Positions 1-6,383 are shown, numbered from the stretch's first letter. The stretch: 6,817 nt of DNA from JAZDJJ01 sp043804035 (GCA_043804035.1 JAZDJJ010000118.1:1-6817); one strand, 5' to 3'. A program made the numbers and translations. Notes: generated from the sequence alone by a model not told the origin.

Positions 1-1
1 T

Positions 2-205
2 AACACGATGGTAAAATTAGAATACTTGCCTAAATACGCACCAAATCTTAATCCTATTGAGCGGCATTGGTGGTATTTAAGAAAGCAAACCACTCAAAAT
101 GTATTGTTTGAAAATCTGGATGAATGCTGGAATGCTATCAACACACATTTTAATCTTTTAACTACTGATGAAATTATTAGATTATGTCAGATTAAATTTG
201 GCGTT
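2..205 (+). pseudogene. IS630-family transposase, C-terminal fragment (5' end outside window)
   Basis: The reading frame is already open at the left edge, so this is the 3' end of a gene that begins outside the window; the ATG at 8 is probably an internal Met. The peptide holds the last block of the IS630/Tc1-mariner DDE domain, LPKYAPNLNPIERHWW, in which the E of NPIE is the third catalytic acid, followed by a typical helical tail (FENLDECWNAINTHF). The first two catalytic Asp residues would lie to the left. After residues LCQIKF (about nt 178-195) the similarity changes to an IS4-type protein without a stop codon, so the natural C-terminus is lost; the junction near 205 is approximate. It belongs to a different IS630 lineage from the element at 649-1771: the same block there reads LPPYSPELNPAEKVWW and the tails are dissimilar. 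It cannot make an active transposase as seen here. Confidence 0.75.
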
Positions 206-648
206 ACATATAATGCGGTCTATCGGGTTACTAAAATCATTTCCGACAAAACCCGCAAGAAGAATGCAACAGGAGTAATAAAAGAAGAACGTATTCTTCT
301 TACCTATAAAGATCACAGGGGAAGTGAACAGAAAATACAACTACGCAGAATTACTTACAAAGATGAGCAGGGACGCATCTACTATTTTATGACCAACAAT
401 TTTATCATATCCGCTAAACAGGGTGCGCTTATTTATAAATATCGTTGGCAAATAGAATTGTTGTTTAAACAAATCAAACAGAATTTTCCACTGAAATATT
501 TTTGGGGAGAAAGTGAAAATGCCATACGCATTCAAATTTACTGTGTGTTGATTGCACAACTGCTTATGGTAGTGATAAAGAAAAAAGCGCTCTCTAAAAA
601 AGCATTTGCTAATATGGTTACTGTTGTCCGATTGCATTTGATGAGTTA
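206..648 (+). pseudogene. IS4-family transposase, C-terminal fragment
   Basis: This stretch encodes the C-terminal third of an IS4-type DDE transposase. The diagnostic YREK signature, Y-x2-R-x3-E-x6-K, is present in YKYRWQIELLFKQIK (nt about 437-481), where the E is the third catalytic acid. It is preceded by the usual strand region (RRITYKDEQGRIYYFMTNN) and followed by the helical end (SENAIRIQIYCVLIAQLL). The N-terminal half with both catalytic Asp residues is absent: upstream the frame runs straight into the tail of an unrelated IS630 transposase. Downstream it is cut at 648, where an IS630 element begins, just before the expected C-terminus. No remaining IS4 sequence is found on the far side of that element. 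The frame continues to 808, but everything after 648 is an out-of-frame reading of the IS630 element. A dead remnant is the best call; family assignment is firm, the 5' boundary is not. Confidence 0.8.
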
Positions 649-676
649 TACCATTTATGAATATAATATAGTCCGA
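649..676 (+). repeat. Left terminal inverted repeat of the IS630 element
   Basis: Pairs with the reverse complement of 1743-1771. The outer five bases (TACCA), a TTTAT block and the inner TAGTCCGA block match; with one single-base gap about four mismatches remain over roughly 28 positions. The T-TA immediately outside also matches the other end. Confidence 0.85.
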
Positions 677-695
677 AAAGATGTATATTTGCTGC

Positions 696-1220
696 ATGGC
701 ACATCCATTGCAGATTTCAATCAAAGAATCCCTCGCTCAATTGAAGGGAGTACTGAGAAAACAACCCCAGCATTTGCGTCCCCGTTTACAGATGCTGATT
801 CTCATTAAAGAGGGAAAAGCGTTTAGCAAGCGAGAACTTGCCGATGCGCTGGGAGTCAATCACAACAGTGTTCAAACCTGGCGAACTGCTTATAAGAAAG
901 GAGGTATCTCTGCCTTGATCAGGTTTGAGCGGGGAGGATTCAAACCTTCCGTTATTCCACCGAAGGTGCACCGGGCGATAGAAAAACGGCTAAAAAATCC
1001 CATAGGAGCTTTTAACGGCTATGAGCAATTAAGAAGATGGATTGATGAGCATTATATTCCCGCCATCAATTACCAAACGGTGAATAGCTACGTAAAAAGG
1101 CATTTTGGAGCTAAACTGAAGGTGGCGCGTAAAAGTCACATTCAAAAAGACGAACAAGCCGTGAAGAAGTTTAAAAAAAACTTCTGCCCTCATAGGCAGT
1201 TATTCGGTTCAGTCCCGTAA
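696..1220 (+). CDS. IS630 transposase orfA: helix-turn-helix DNA-binding part
   Basis: This is the N-terminal part of an IS630-family transposase, which binds the element's ends. I prefer the ATG at 696 (MAHPLQISIKESLAQL) to the in-frame ATG at 681, because the protein then starts like family members just before the conserved ESLAQLK helix; no clear ribosome site decides it. From about residue 38 there is a helix-turn-helix (KAFSKRELADALGVNHNSVQTW), then a linker and a second winged-helix-like region (GYEQLRRWIDEHYIPAINYQTVNSYVKRHFG) near residues 105-140. The useful coding part ends near the A8 run at 1173-1180; beyond it this frame reads an unrelated tail to the TAA at 1218. The DDE domain follows in another frame. 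Expression of a full transposase therefore needs a frame change, either programmed or reflecting an inactivating indel. Confidence 0.82.
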   Translation: MAHPLQISIKESLAQLKGVLRKQPQHLRPRLQMLILIKEGKAFSKRELADALGVNHNSVQTWRTAYKKGGISALIRFERGGFKPSVIPPKVHRAIEKRLKNPIGAFNGYEQLRRWIDEHYIPAINYQTVNSYVKRHFGAKLKVARKSHIQKDEQAVKKFKKNFCPHRQLFGSVP

Positions 1221-1758
1221 GGCAGGATACAAAATCTTTAACATTTACTTTCAAGATGAAAGTCGTTTTGGATTGTTTACCCGTAATGGAAGAGCATTAA
1301 CTGCCAAGGGTGTAAAACCTATCTGCCCCTATCACCATAAATTTGAGAACAGGTATCTTTTCGGAGCATTTTCACCCATTAATGGAAATAGTTTGATCAT
1401 AGAACTGCCCTATTGCAATACGGACATGTTTCAGATTTTTCTTGATGAGTTTTCCAAACTATCCAAGCACGAATATAAAATTATGTTTCTGGACAATGGC
1501 GCTTTTCATAAAGCCAAGCGATTAAGTATCCCTGAAAATATCGGATTAATTTTTTTGCCTCCTTACAGCCCGGAACTGAATCCTGCGGAGAAAGTGTGGT
1601 GGCTTATCAAAAGGTATATGAATGGGAAAACGCACCTCTCCATAAAACACTTACAGAACGATCTGGATATAATAATATCCCAACAGCTTACTTTGGATAG
1701 AATAAAATCATTGACTGCTTACAAACTTTATTTGAATGCTTATCGGACTAATTTATAA
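1165..1758 (+). CDS. IS630 transposase orfB: DDE catalytic part
   Basis: This frame is open from just after the TGA at 1162 to the TAA at 1756-1758 and carries the complete IS630 catalytic core. The first Asp is in YFQDESRFG (codon at 1255), the second in IMFLDNGAFH, and the Glu in PPYSPELNPAEKVWW. The first in-frame start-like codon (TTG at 1273) lies after the first catalytic Asp, so independent initiation there would give an inactive protein. The segment is best read as the second half of a frameshifted orfA-orfB product. Leaving orfA near 1178 and entering this frame at 1180 gives about 353 residues, close to the usual length for the family. The link region SALIGSYSVQSRKAGYKIF has no internal stop. 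Apart from the frame change I see no decay, so the copy may be active or recently active. Confidence 0.82.
   Translation, partial: RSLKKTSALIGSYSVQSRKAGYKIFNIYFQDESRFGLFTRNGRALTAKGVKPICPYHHKFENRYLFGAFSPINGNSLIIELPYCNTDMFQIFLDEFSKLSKHEYKIMFLDNGAFHKAKRLSIPENIGLIFLPPYSPELNPAEKVWWLIKRYMNGKTHLSIKHLQNDLDIIISQQLTLDRIKSLTAYKLYLNAYRTNL
1173..1180 (+). other. A8 run, candidate frameshift site between orfA and orfB
   Basis: The only long homopolymer in the orfA/orfB overlap (1165-1220) reads TTT AAA AAA AAC in the orfA frame. Passing to orfB requires a net +1 (or -2) shift; a -1 shift leads to a TAG stop at 1193-1195. Some IS630-family members use programmed frameshifting, but a one-base or two-base indel in a decayed copy would look identical. 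Confidence 0.45.
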
Positions 1759-1771
1759 TTATAAATTGGTA
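1743..1771 (-). repeat. Right terminal inverted repeat of the IS630 element
   Basis: Inverted partner of 649-676. The orfB stop codon (TAA at 1756-1758) lies inside this repeat, a compact arrangement common in small insertion sequences. TA at 1772-1773 follows as the probable target duplication, and the lpxH stop codon begins only five bases after that. Confidence 0.85.
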
Positions 1772-1778
1772 TAAGACA

Positions 1779-2555
1779 CTACCGAATTTGGATACGGTTG
1801 CAATACAACTTTACATCTTTTCCATCAAACACCGCATAAGAAAAGTGGGTAATCCACTCACCAAGATTGATGTAACGAGATACTTTTTTATCTCCGTCAA
1901 TTGATGGAATGGAGTTAGTAGTAAGGTACATATCCACAGGAATATGCCTGTGTCCAAAAATGAAATAGTTAAAATGTTCTTTCTCTAAAATTTTTTTGGA
2001 ATGAATGACAAGCCATTCTTTCTCTCCGTGAAAATGAAGTTTGGATGTTGCGATTCTACTCTTGCCTGACCAAAATTCCGCAATACGTATTCCAAAATTT
2101 GGATGGATACGTGCAAAAAGCCATTGGCATAATTTACTTGCAAAAACACTTTTGATAAATTTATATCCAAAGTCATCGGGACCTAAACCATCACCATGAC
2201 CGAGATAAAATTTTTTTCCATTGATTTCTCTCGCAATAGGGTTACGGTAAATTTTCATGTTGAGTTCTTTCGGCAGATAATTAAACACCCACATATCATG
2301 ATTGCCGGTAAAATAATGCAATGTTATTCCTGCATCACTAAGTTCAGCAAGTTTACCGAGCAATCGCACATATCCGCACGGAACTGCTTTGCCGTATTCA
2401 AACCAAAAGTCAAACACATCACCTAAAAAATAAATTTCGGCAACATCATTTTTTATTTCGTCTAAAAATTTTACAATGTGTTTCTCTCTCTGCAAACTGC
2501 TTTCGTAGTCGGGAGAGCCAAGATGGAAATCGGAGAAGAAATATATTGGTTTCAT
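1779..2555 (-). CDS. lpxH: UDP-2,3-diacylglucosamine diphosphatase (LpxH-type)
   Basis: A calcineurin-like metallophosphoesterase of 258 residues. LpxH hydrolyses UDP-2,3-diacylglucosamine to lipid X and UMP at the cytoplasmic face of the inner membrane, the fourth step of lipid A synthesis. All metal-binding blocks are visible: DFH (D9, H11), GDVFDFWFE (D46), GNHD (N85-D87), GHGDG (H120) and the closing GHRH (H202, H204). The combination GDVFDFWFE plus GHGDG separates LpxH from general phosphodiesterases, and the length fits (about 240 in E. coli). The start is set at the ATG at 2555, giving MKPIYFFSDFHLG. The frame stays open back to an ATG at 2609, but that codon lies in a GCCCTGAAAGGGC hairpin and the extra 18 residues are unlike the family. 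The end is intact, five bases from the TA bordering an IS630 element. It may be cotranscribed with the upstream genes on the same strand, though a hairpin array lies 40 bp ahead. Confidence 0.9.
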   Translation of the reverse strand: MKPIYFFSDFHLGSPDYESSLQREKHIVKFLDEIKNDVAEIYFLGDVFDFWFEYGKAVPCGYVRLLGKLAELSDAGITLHYFTGNHDMWVFNYLPKELNMKIYRNPIAREINGKKFYLGHGDGLGPDDFGYKFIKSVFASKLCQWLFARIHPNFGIRIAEFWSGKSRIATSKLHFHGEKEWLVIHSKKILEKEHFNYFIFGHRHIPVDMYLTTNSIPSIDGDKKVSRYINLGEWITHFSYAVFDGKDVKLYCNRIQIR

Positions 2556-2594
2556 GTTACTGTTCAGGTTGTTTTTGTATAATTTTAAATCTAC

Positions 2595-2674
2595 GCCCTG
2601 AAAGGGCATTGTATCATAACACAGGGCATCGCCCTGTGAGAGAAAATCTATACAGCATTACGCCCTGAAAGGGC
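2595..2674. repeat. Left A-B-A hairpin array (REPIN-like) of the RAYT unit
   Basis: Three perfect palindromes in a row. A1 at 2595-2607 and A2 at 2662-2674 are both GCCCTGAAAGGGC (5-bp stem, GAA loop). B1 at 2620-2638 is CACAGGGC-ATC-GCCCTGTG (8-bp stem, 3-base loop). Spacers are 12 nt (A1 to B1) and 23 nt (B1 to A2). The array fills the gap between the RAYT stop codon and the lpxH start; A2 ends 13 bp from the RAYT stop. None of the hairpins is followed by a T-run, so they are not ordinary intrinsic terminators. The same order recurs inverted at 3150-3226. Confidence 0.92.
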
Positions 2675-2687
2675 ATTATACTTTCCT

Positions 2688-3140
2688 TTAATCCCATACA
2701 TAACGCTCATCATAATCCACTCTATATTCTTTGAGAAACTTTCTGAACTCATCCTGAAAGCTCGCTTTCTTATGATGCTCCGCTTGGTTCTCTATGTATT
2801 TCGATACTATACTTATTTCCGCAGGATTTACTAAGAAAGCGCCATATCCATCCTGCCAATGGAAATTTGAAAATTGCTCTCCTTTGGTCTTTATCCATTT
2901 GGAAGAACTCCTCTTTTCTTCTTCTAATAATTTTATGATAGTGATTTTCTTAGACAAGAGGCAGAGGATATGCACATGGTCAGTATAGCCGCCTATTTTT
3001 ACCGGATAGCATTCCATGTTATTACATATTCCTCCCAGGTAACTATACAGTTCCGGTTGTATATTCGGATGTAAAATGTGTTGCCGGTGTTTTGTGCTGA
3101 ACACCTGGTGAATATAAACTTTTGTGAGTGATTGAGCCAT
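2688..3140 (-). CDS. REP-associated tyrosine transposase (RAYT), IS200/IS605 TnpA-like (Y1/HUH)
   Basis: A complete 150-residue protein of the Y1 transposase family, which nicks single-stranded DNA at hairpin-marked sites through a 5'-phosphotyrosine. The HUH metal-binding pair is H55-V-H57 in GYTDHVHIL. The catalytic Tyr is Y115 in YIENQ, with the partner Q119 four residues on, as in IS200/IS605 TnpA. Other typical blocks are IHQVFSTKHRQ near the N-terminus, SSKWI (about 79-83), HWQDGYGAF (94-102) and the C-terminal YDERYVWD. It starts at the ATG at 3140, 9 bp downstream of hairpin A3. No accessory TnpB gene is present. Flanking by inverted, repeated palindromes argues for a RAYT over a simple IS200 element, whose ends carry non-mirrored hairpins. 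No frameshift or missing catalytic residue is seen, so the enzyme should be functional if expressed. Confidence 0.88.
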   Translation of the reverse strand: MAQSLTKVYIHQVFSTKHRQHILHPNIQPELYSYLGGICNNMECYPVKIGGYTDHVHILCLLSKKITIIKLLEEEKRSSSKWIKTKGEQFSNFHWQDGYGAFLVNPAEISIVSKYIENQAEHHKKASFQDEFRKFLKEYRVDYDERYVWD

Positions 3141-3149
3141 AGTTATTTT

Positions 3150-3226
3150 GCCCTTTCAGGGCGATGTCATTATGTTAGTTCTCACAGGGCGGTGCCCTGT
3201 GTTAGTTTATTCCGCCCTTTCAGGGC
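3150..3226. repeat. Right A-B-A hairpin array, mirror image of the left one
   Basis: A3 at 3150-3162 and A4 at 3214-3226 are GCCCTTTCAGGGC, the reverse complement of A1 and A2. B2 at 3183-3201 is CACAGGGC-GGT-GCCCTGTG. Counting inwards from the outer side, spacers are 12 nt (A4 to B2, identical to the left array) and 20 nt (B2 to A3, versus 23). The array occupies most of the 113-bp gap between the RAYT start and the peptidase stop; A4 ends 27 bp from that stop. Confidence 0.92.
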
Positions 3227-3253
3227 GATGCCATATATTAGTTTTCTCGGAAC

Positions 3254-6200
3254 TTAAAAAGAAAAATCACGCACCAAATTAAACGGATTCAAAAGATGAA
3301 TATTGAATGTAAAACGTATATTATCCACAAACTTGTCAAGCCATTTTTTGTCAGGTCTGTTATTAATCATTTTCTGAATATCCTCCGACCATACGAGAGG
3401 AATGTAAATATCCACTATGTTTTTGACGAGAGAAAAATAAATACCCGCATCCAAGAGAATATTTTGTCCTAAAACAGATTTATCAGGAAACACAATTGCA
3501 TCGGCAAAAAGACGGAATGGAATTTTTCTCGGGAGAGAACATTTAATATTTAATGCCGTCATCCATGAACTGCTGTTGCCAATCGGACAATAAATTTTCA
3601 TCCCTCCGTCTGACTCCACAAACTGATGAGAAAGAAGTTGTTCTGTTACAGTACTCCTGTAATAAATATTAGTAGTAGTATAGGGATAAATTGCAGACCT
3701 GCCCGGATAAACATAATTATACAGATAATCATCCACTCCCCTTGCACCACTGGTTTTGAAAAAATATATGCCATCAAAATTATTGGGGCGATTAAAAAAA
3801 TTTCCGGCAAACAAACGGATGTTGAGCGATTTTCTTTTCCCCCTGAAAGTAATTTCTGAATTTACAGTAAATGAACTTTTCACAAATCCTTCTCCCTGCT
3901 GAACCTTCAAATATATATTATAAGGATTTATTTTCTGAGTGTTTGTTAAACTGTAAGTAAAATCATTGATAGCAATAAAACTGCTGTCATAGTTGTATAT
4001 TGGCGGTCTGCTATCATAAATGTTTATAGCAGTTTCTAAAGTAATATTTACTTGTCTTGCCAGAATCCTTTGCTTGATAGAACTTCTTGCACTTTTCTTT
4101 TTGAATTCAAAAAATAATTCCGGCGAAACTTTATTGAAGTTGAGATTTTCCAACAACTTATTGCTGTAACAATATCTTTCAGCATTTACACCAAAACGAA
4201 TTGTTTGAAAAAATTTATCCGGATGAATATTGTAATGAACGCTCGCACCACCTGCTAAATCTTTATTTTCAAAACCATACATTGGCATTATTATCCATTC
4301 AAATTTCTTTTCCGGCAAAAGATTATTGTACACTGCTGCACCGAGCATGAATTTATTGTAATTGTTCCATCCAATAACAGGCGTAAAAAAGAGTTGCGTT
4401 TTTTCCGGATTATGAATCCATCCGAATATTTTTAAGTTGAACGGTTCCACTTGCCTGAATAATCCTTTTATCTTCAGCGTATTATTTTGTCGATTGATAT
4501 CGGGCATTTTGTTTTGTGCATCAATTTTTAAATGATCAAATTTCACAATCTGATTACTTAATGTATCAGGGAGAGAAAAAGTTACTGTCTTCTTTCCTGC
4601 AAATCCTTCGTACCATTGTGTTGAAAGAATTTTCCCATCATTCATTGCAGAAATACTGAAAGGCGAACTAATGCCGCCTTTGTTTTTCAAGGTAACTTCA
4701 CAGACCTTGCTCTCTAATTTATTTCTTGCAGAAGAAATTTTGTAATCAATTTGTTTTGTTGTCTTTATTATACTATCAAAAAACCAATTCAGATTTTTTC
4801 CGAAAACTTCTTCAAAAACATTTTTAATATCATCGGGATAAGGATGCATGAACTTCCATTTCTCAAAATATGTCTGCATACATTTGTCAAAATTTTCTTC
4901 ACCGAGATATGCCTGCAGGTATTCAAATATTGTAGCAGTTTTTGCATACACAATGATTCCGTAATTCATAAAAGTATATTCGCTTGATGGAAAATCAATT
5001 GGCTGGTCCATTTTTTTTGCTGCATTAAAGCGATAGCAAAGATCATAGATGAATTTTTCATTGAGATTATCCATGCCGAAAATTTTGCTAATGTTAATAT
5101 TCATTCTGTTTGGTTTTGTCTGAAGAGTGGTCTTTGTTTTATTAGATGGATATTTTATTTCCATGTATCGGTTTTCGTTGAAGGATGTTATTCCCTCATC
5201 CATCCAGGCATGGTCTCTTTCGTTTGAACCAAGTATGCCGTAAAACCAGTTATGACATACTTCGTGAATAATGACACGCTCTAATGAACTATCATCATTC
5301 ATGTTTCCGATAACAGTGATATTAGGATATTCCATTCCTCCGCCTGCACTCAACGCACCGTCCACTGCTGTGCAATGATTGTAAGGATATTCTCCGTTCC
5401 ATTTTGAAAAATAAAAAACTGCATCATTCACATACTGAACGGCTTTTTTCCATAAATGTCCTTCGCTACCTGTGAACATCACCCATGTAGTAACTTTTCG
5501 TTTTGTATAAGGAAGTTCAACTTCACTTTTCATTACATAATATCTTTTGTCGGCAAACCAGGCGAAGTCGTGGATTTTTTCTTGATGATAATGAAGCGTT
5601 TTTGTTTCAGAAGAAGAAGGCGGAAAAATTACATCGTACTGAAAAGTCATCATCTCTTTGGCTTCTTCGGCTTTTTGGTTAAGCCATTCTGTTTCAGTTT
5701 CTCCATCAATCAAATCGCCTGTTGCTCCCACCACATAATTTTTCGGCAAAGTGATAAACACATCGTAAGTTCCGAACTCGGAATAAAATTCTCCCTGATT
5801 GAGATAAGGAATCGGATGCCATCCGTATTTGTCATACACTGCTGGTTTTGGATACCATTGCGTAATTTGATATTGCTGATCAATATGACCGAGCCGCGAA
5901 AAAACTCCAAGCGGAATTTTTACATGAAAAGGAGTGGTGATAATAATTTTTTCTCCCGGCTTTAATGGTTCATTGAGAATAATTTTACAAATGTCAATGT
6001 AATCGGGATGATATTTCATTTGCACGGATTTACCATTCACCTTAAAATCAAGTCCATCAATGTAGCCACGATTTTTGGTATTGGCAAAATAAAAAACAGT
6101 GTCGCGTTCTTCCAAAAGTTGTTTCCCGAGAGCAGTATTGTTGTTGCTGTATCCATTGGGCCAAAGATGAAACCATATAAAAGTTAATTCATTGGGAGAG

Positions 6201-6373
6201 TTGTTGATGTACTCCAATGTTTCATCAGCAATAAGTTCGTGCTCCTTGTCATTCAGCGATACATTGATTTTGTAATTGACTTCCTGTTGGAAATAAAGCA
6301 ACTTATTTTCTTTTCCAAAGAGAGGGAAGAATAAAAAGACAAAAAAGAAACAAGTCAAAAAATATTTTCTCAT
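3254..6373 (-). CDS. Secreted M1-family zinc metallopeptidase with a long, barrel-like C-terminal region
   Basis: A 1039-residue gluzincin peptidase predicted to act in the periplasm or at the outer membrane. Residues 1-20 form a signal peptide (MRK, hydrophobic stretch, FPLFG). The N-terminal M1 domain spans about 25-220. The catalytic domain has the substrate-binding GGGMEYP motif (344-350, a variant of GxMEN), the zinc site H370-E371-x2-H374 (HEVCHNWFYG) with E393 exactly 18 residues later (MDEG), and a likely catalytic Tyr at 476 (VYAKTA). A beta-rich linker (about 545-640) is followed by nearly 400 residues rich in alternating polar and hydrophobic/aromatic strands, ending in Phe (NLVRDFSF), as in outer-membrane barrels. 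Classical aminopeptidase N is about 870 residues and lacks such an end. M1 membership is certain; whether it is an aminopeptidase and whether the tail is a true barrel are inferences. The ATG at 6373 directly starts the signal peptide. Substrate unknown. Confidence 0.88.
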   Translation of the reverse strand: MRKYFLTCFFFVFLFFPLFGKENKLLYFQQEVNYKINVSLNDKEHELIADETLEYINNSPNELTFIWFHLWPNGYSNNNTALGKQLLEERDTVFYFANTKNRGYIDGLDFKVNGKSVQMKYHPDYIDICKIILNEPLKPGEKIIITTPFHVKIPLGVFSRLGHIDQQYQITQWYPKPAVYDKYGWHPIPYLNQGEFYSEFGTYDVFITLPKNYVVGATGDLIDGETETEWLNQKAEEAKEMMTFQYDVIFPPSSSETKTLHYHQEKIHDFAWFADKRYYVMKSEVELPYTKRKVTTWVMFTGSEGHLWKKAVQYVNDAVFYFSKWNGEYPYNHCTAVDGALSAGGGMEYPNITVIGNMNDDSSLERVIIHEVCHNWFYGILGSNERDHAWMDEGITSFNENRYMEIKYPSNKTKTTLQTKPNRMNINISKIFGMDNLNEKFIYDLCYRFNAAKKMDQPIDFPSSEYTFMNYGIIVYAKTATIFEYLQAYLGEENFDKCMQTYFEKWKFMHPYPDDIKNVFEEVFGKNLNWFFDSIIKTTKQIDYKISSARNKLESKVCEVTLKNKGGISSPFSISAMNDGKILSTQWYEGFAGKKTVTFSLPDTLSNQIVKFDHLKIDAQNKMPDINRQNNTLKIKGLFRQVEPFNLKIFGWIHNPEKTQLFFTPVIGWNNYNKFMLGAAVYNNLLPEKKFEWIIMPMYGFENKDLAGGASVHYNIHPDKFFQTIRFGVNAERYCYSNKLLENLNFNKVSPELFFEFKKKSARSSIKQRILARQVNITLETAINIYDSRPPIYNYDSSFIAINDFTYSLTNTQKINPYNIYLKVQQGEGFVKSSFTVNSEITFRGKRKSLNIRLFAGNFFNRPNNFDGIYFFKTSGARGVDDYLYNYVYPGRSAIYPYTTTNIYYRSTVTEQLLSHQFVESDGGMKIYCPIGNSSSWMTALNIKCSLPRKIPFRLFADAIVFPDKSVLGQNILLDAGIYFSLVKNIVDIYIPLVWSEDIQKMINNRPDKKWLDKFVDNIRFTFNIHLLNPFNLVRDFSF

Positions 6374-6383
6374 GAAATAAATA

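Larger units (their letters stand above)
649..1771 (+). mobile_element. Complete IS630-family insertion sequence, about 1.12 kb
   Basis: Imperfect terminal inverted repeats bound the element: TACCA at 649-653 matches TGGTA at 1767-1771, and the inner parts also match through TAGTCCGA at 669-676 and TCGGACTA at 1743-1750. The dinucleotide TA lies just outside both ends (647-648 and 1772-1773), as expected for a family that duplicates a TA target. Length and content, two overlapping frames encoding an HTH-plus-DDE transposase and nothing else, are typical of IS630. It lies directly between the IS4 remnant and the 3' end of lpxH. Because the two flanks belong to unrelated sequences, either it inserted into an older junction or it deleted DNA next to itself. 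Because the ends themselves begin with TA, the duplication cannot be proven from one copy. Confidence 0.85.
2595..3226 (-). mobile_element. RAYT unit: Y1 transposase gene bracketed by mirrored hairpin arrays
   Basis: The gene at 2688-3140 and the two arrays form one symmetric block of about 630 bp, in the order A-B-A, transposase, A-B-A inverted. REP-associated tyrosine transposases are known to sit between inverted palindromic repeats of the kind they mobilise, so the block is read as the parent locus of a REP/REPIN family that should be scattered in this genome. Mobility of the whole block is not implied: RAYT genes usually behave as single-copy, vertically inherited genes. The exact outer limits are unknown; the outermost palindromes are used. 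Confidence 0.75.

Noticed and set aside
341..724. Open frame on the - strand opposite the IS4 remnant
   Set aside because: It spans the IS4-IS630 boundary and mirrors real transposase coding on the other strand; no family features.
649..808. Continuation of the left-edge fused frame into the IS630 element
   Set aside because: From 649 it is an out-of-frame reading of the IS630 left end and orfA, and the residues resemble nothing.
1774..1778. Truncation of lpxH by the IS630 insertion
   Set aside because: The stop codon (1779-1781) is outside the element, all metal ligands are present and the length fits the family, so the gene appears intact.
2586..2593. TAGATTTA on the - strand as a -7 promoter box for lpxH
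   Set aside because: It lacks the final G of TAnnTTTG, and the expected -33 position lies in the hairpin array with no TTTG. Too weak to annotate.
2595..2674. Hairpins as intrinsic terminators for RAYT or the M1 gene
   Set aside because: No T-run follows any stem on either strand; the stems of A are only 5 bp.
2595..3226. Repeated palindromes as a CRISPR array
   Set aside because: Only three short repeats per side, of two kinds, inverted across the gene, with unequal spacers and no cas genes. The RAYT context explains them.
5456..5965. Long open frame on the + strand inside the M1 gene
   Set aside because: It is antisense to the conserved N-terminal and catalytic M1 coding sequence, has no recognisable domain and low-complexity runs. 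The same applies to shorter antisense frames at 3626-3859, 4751-4987 and 2196-2426.
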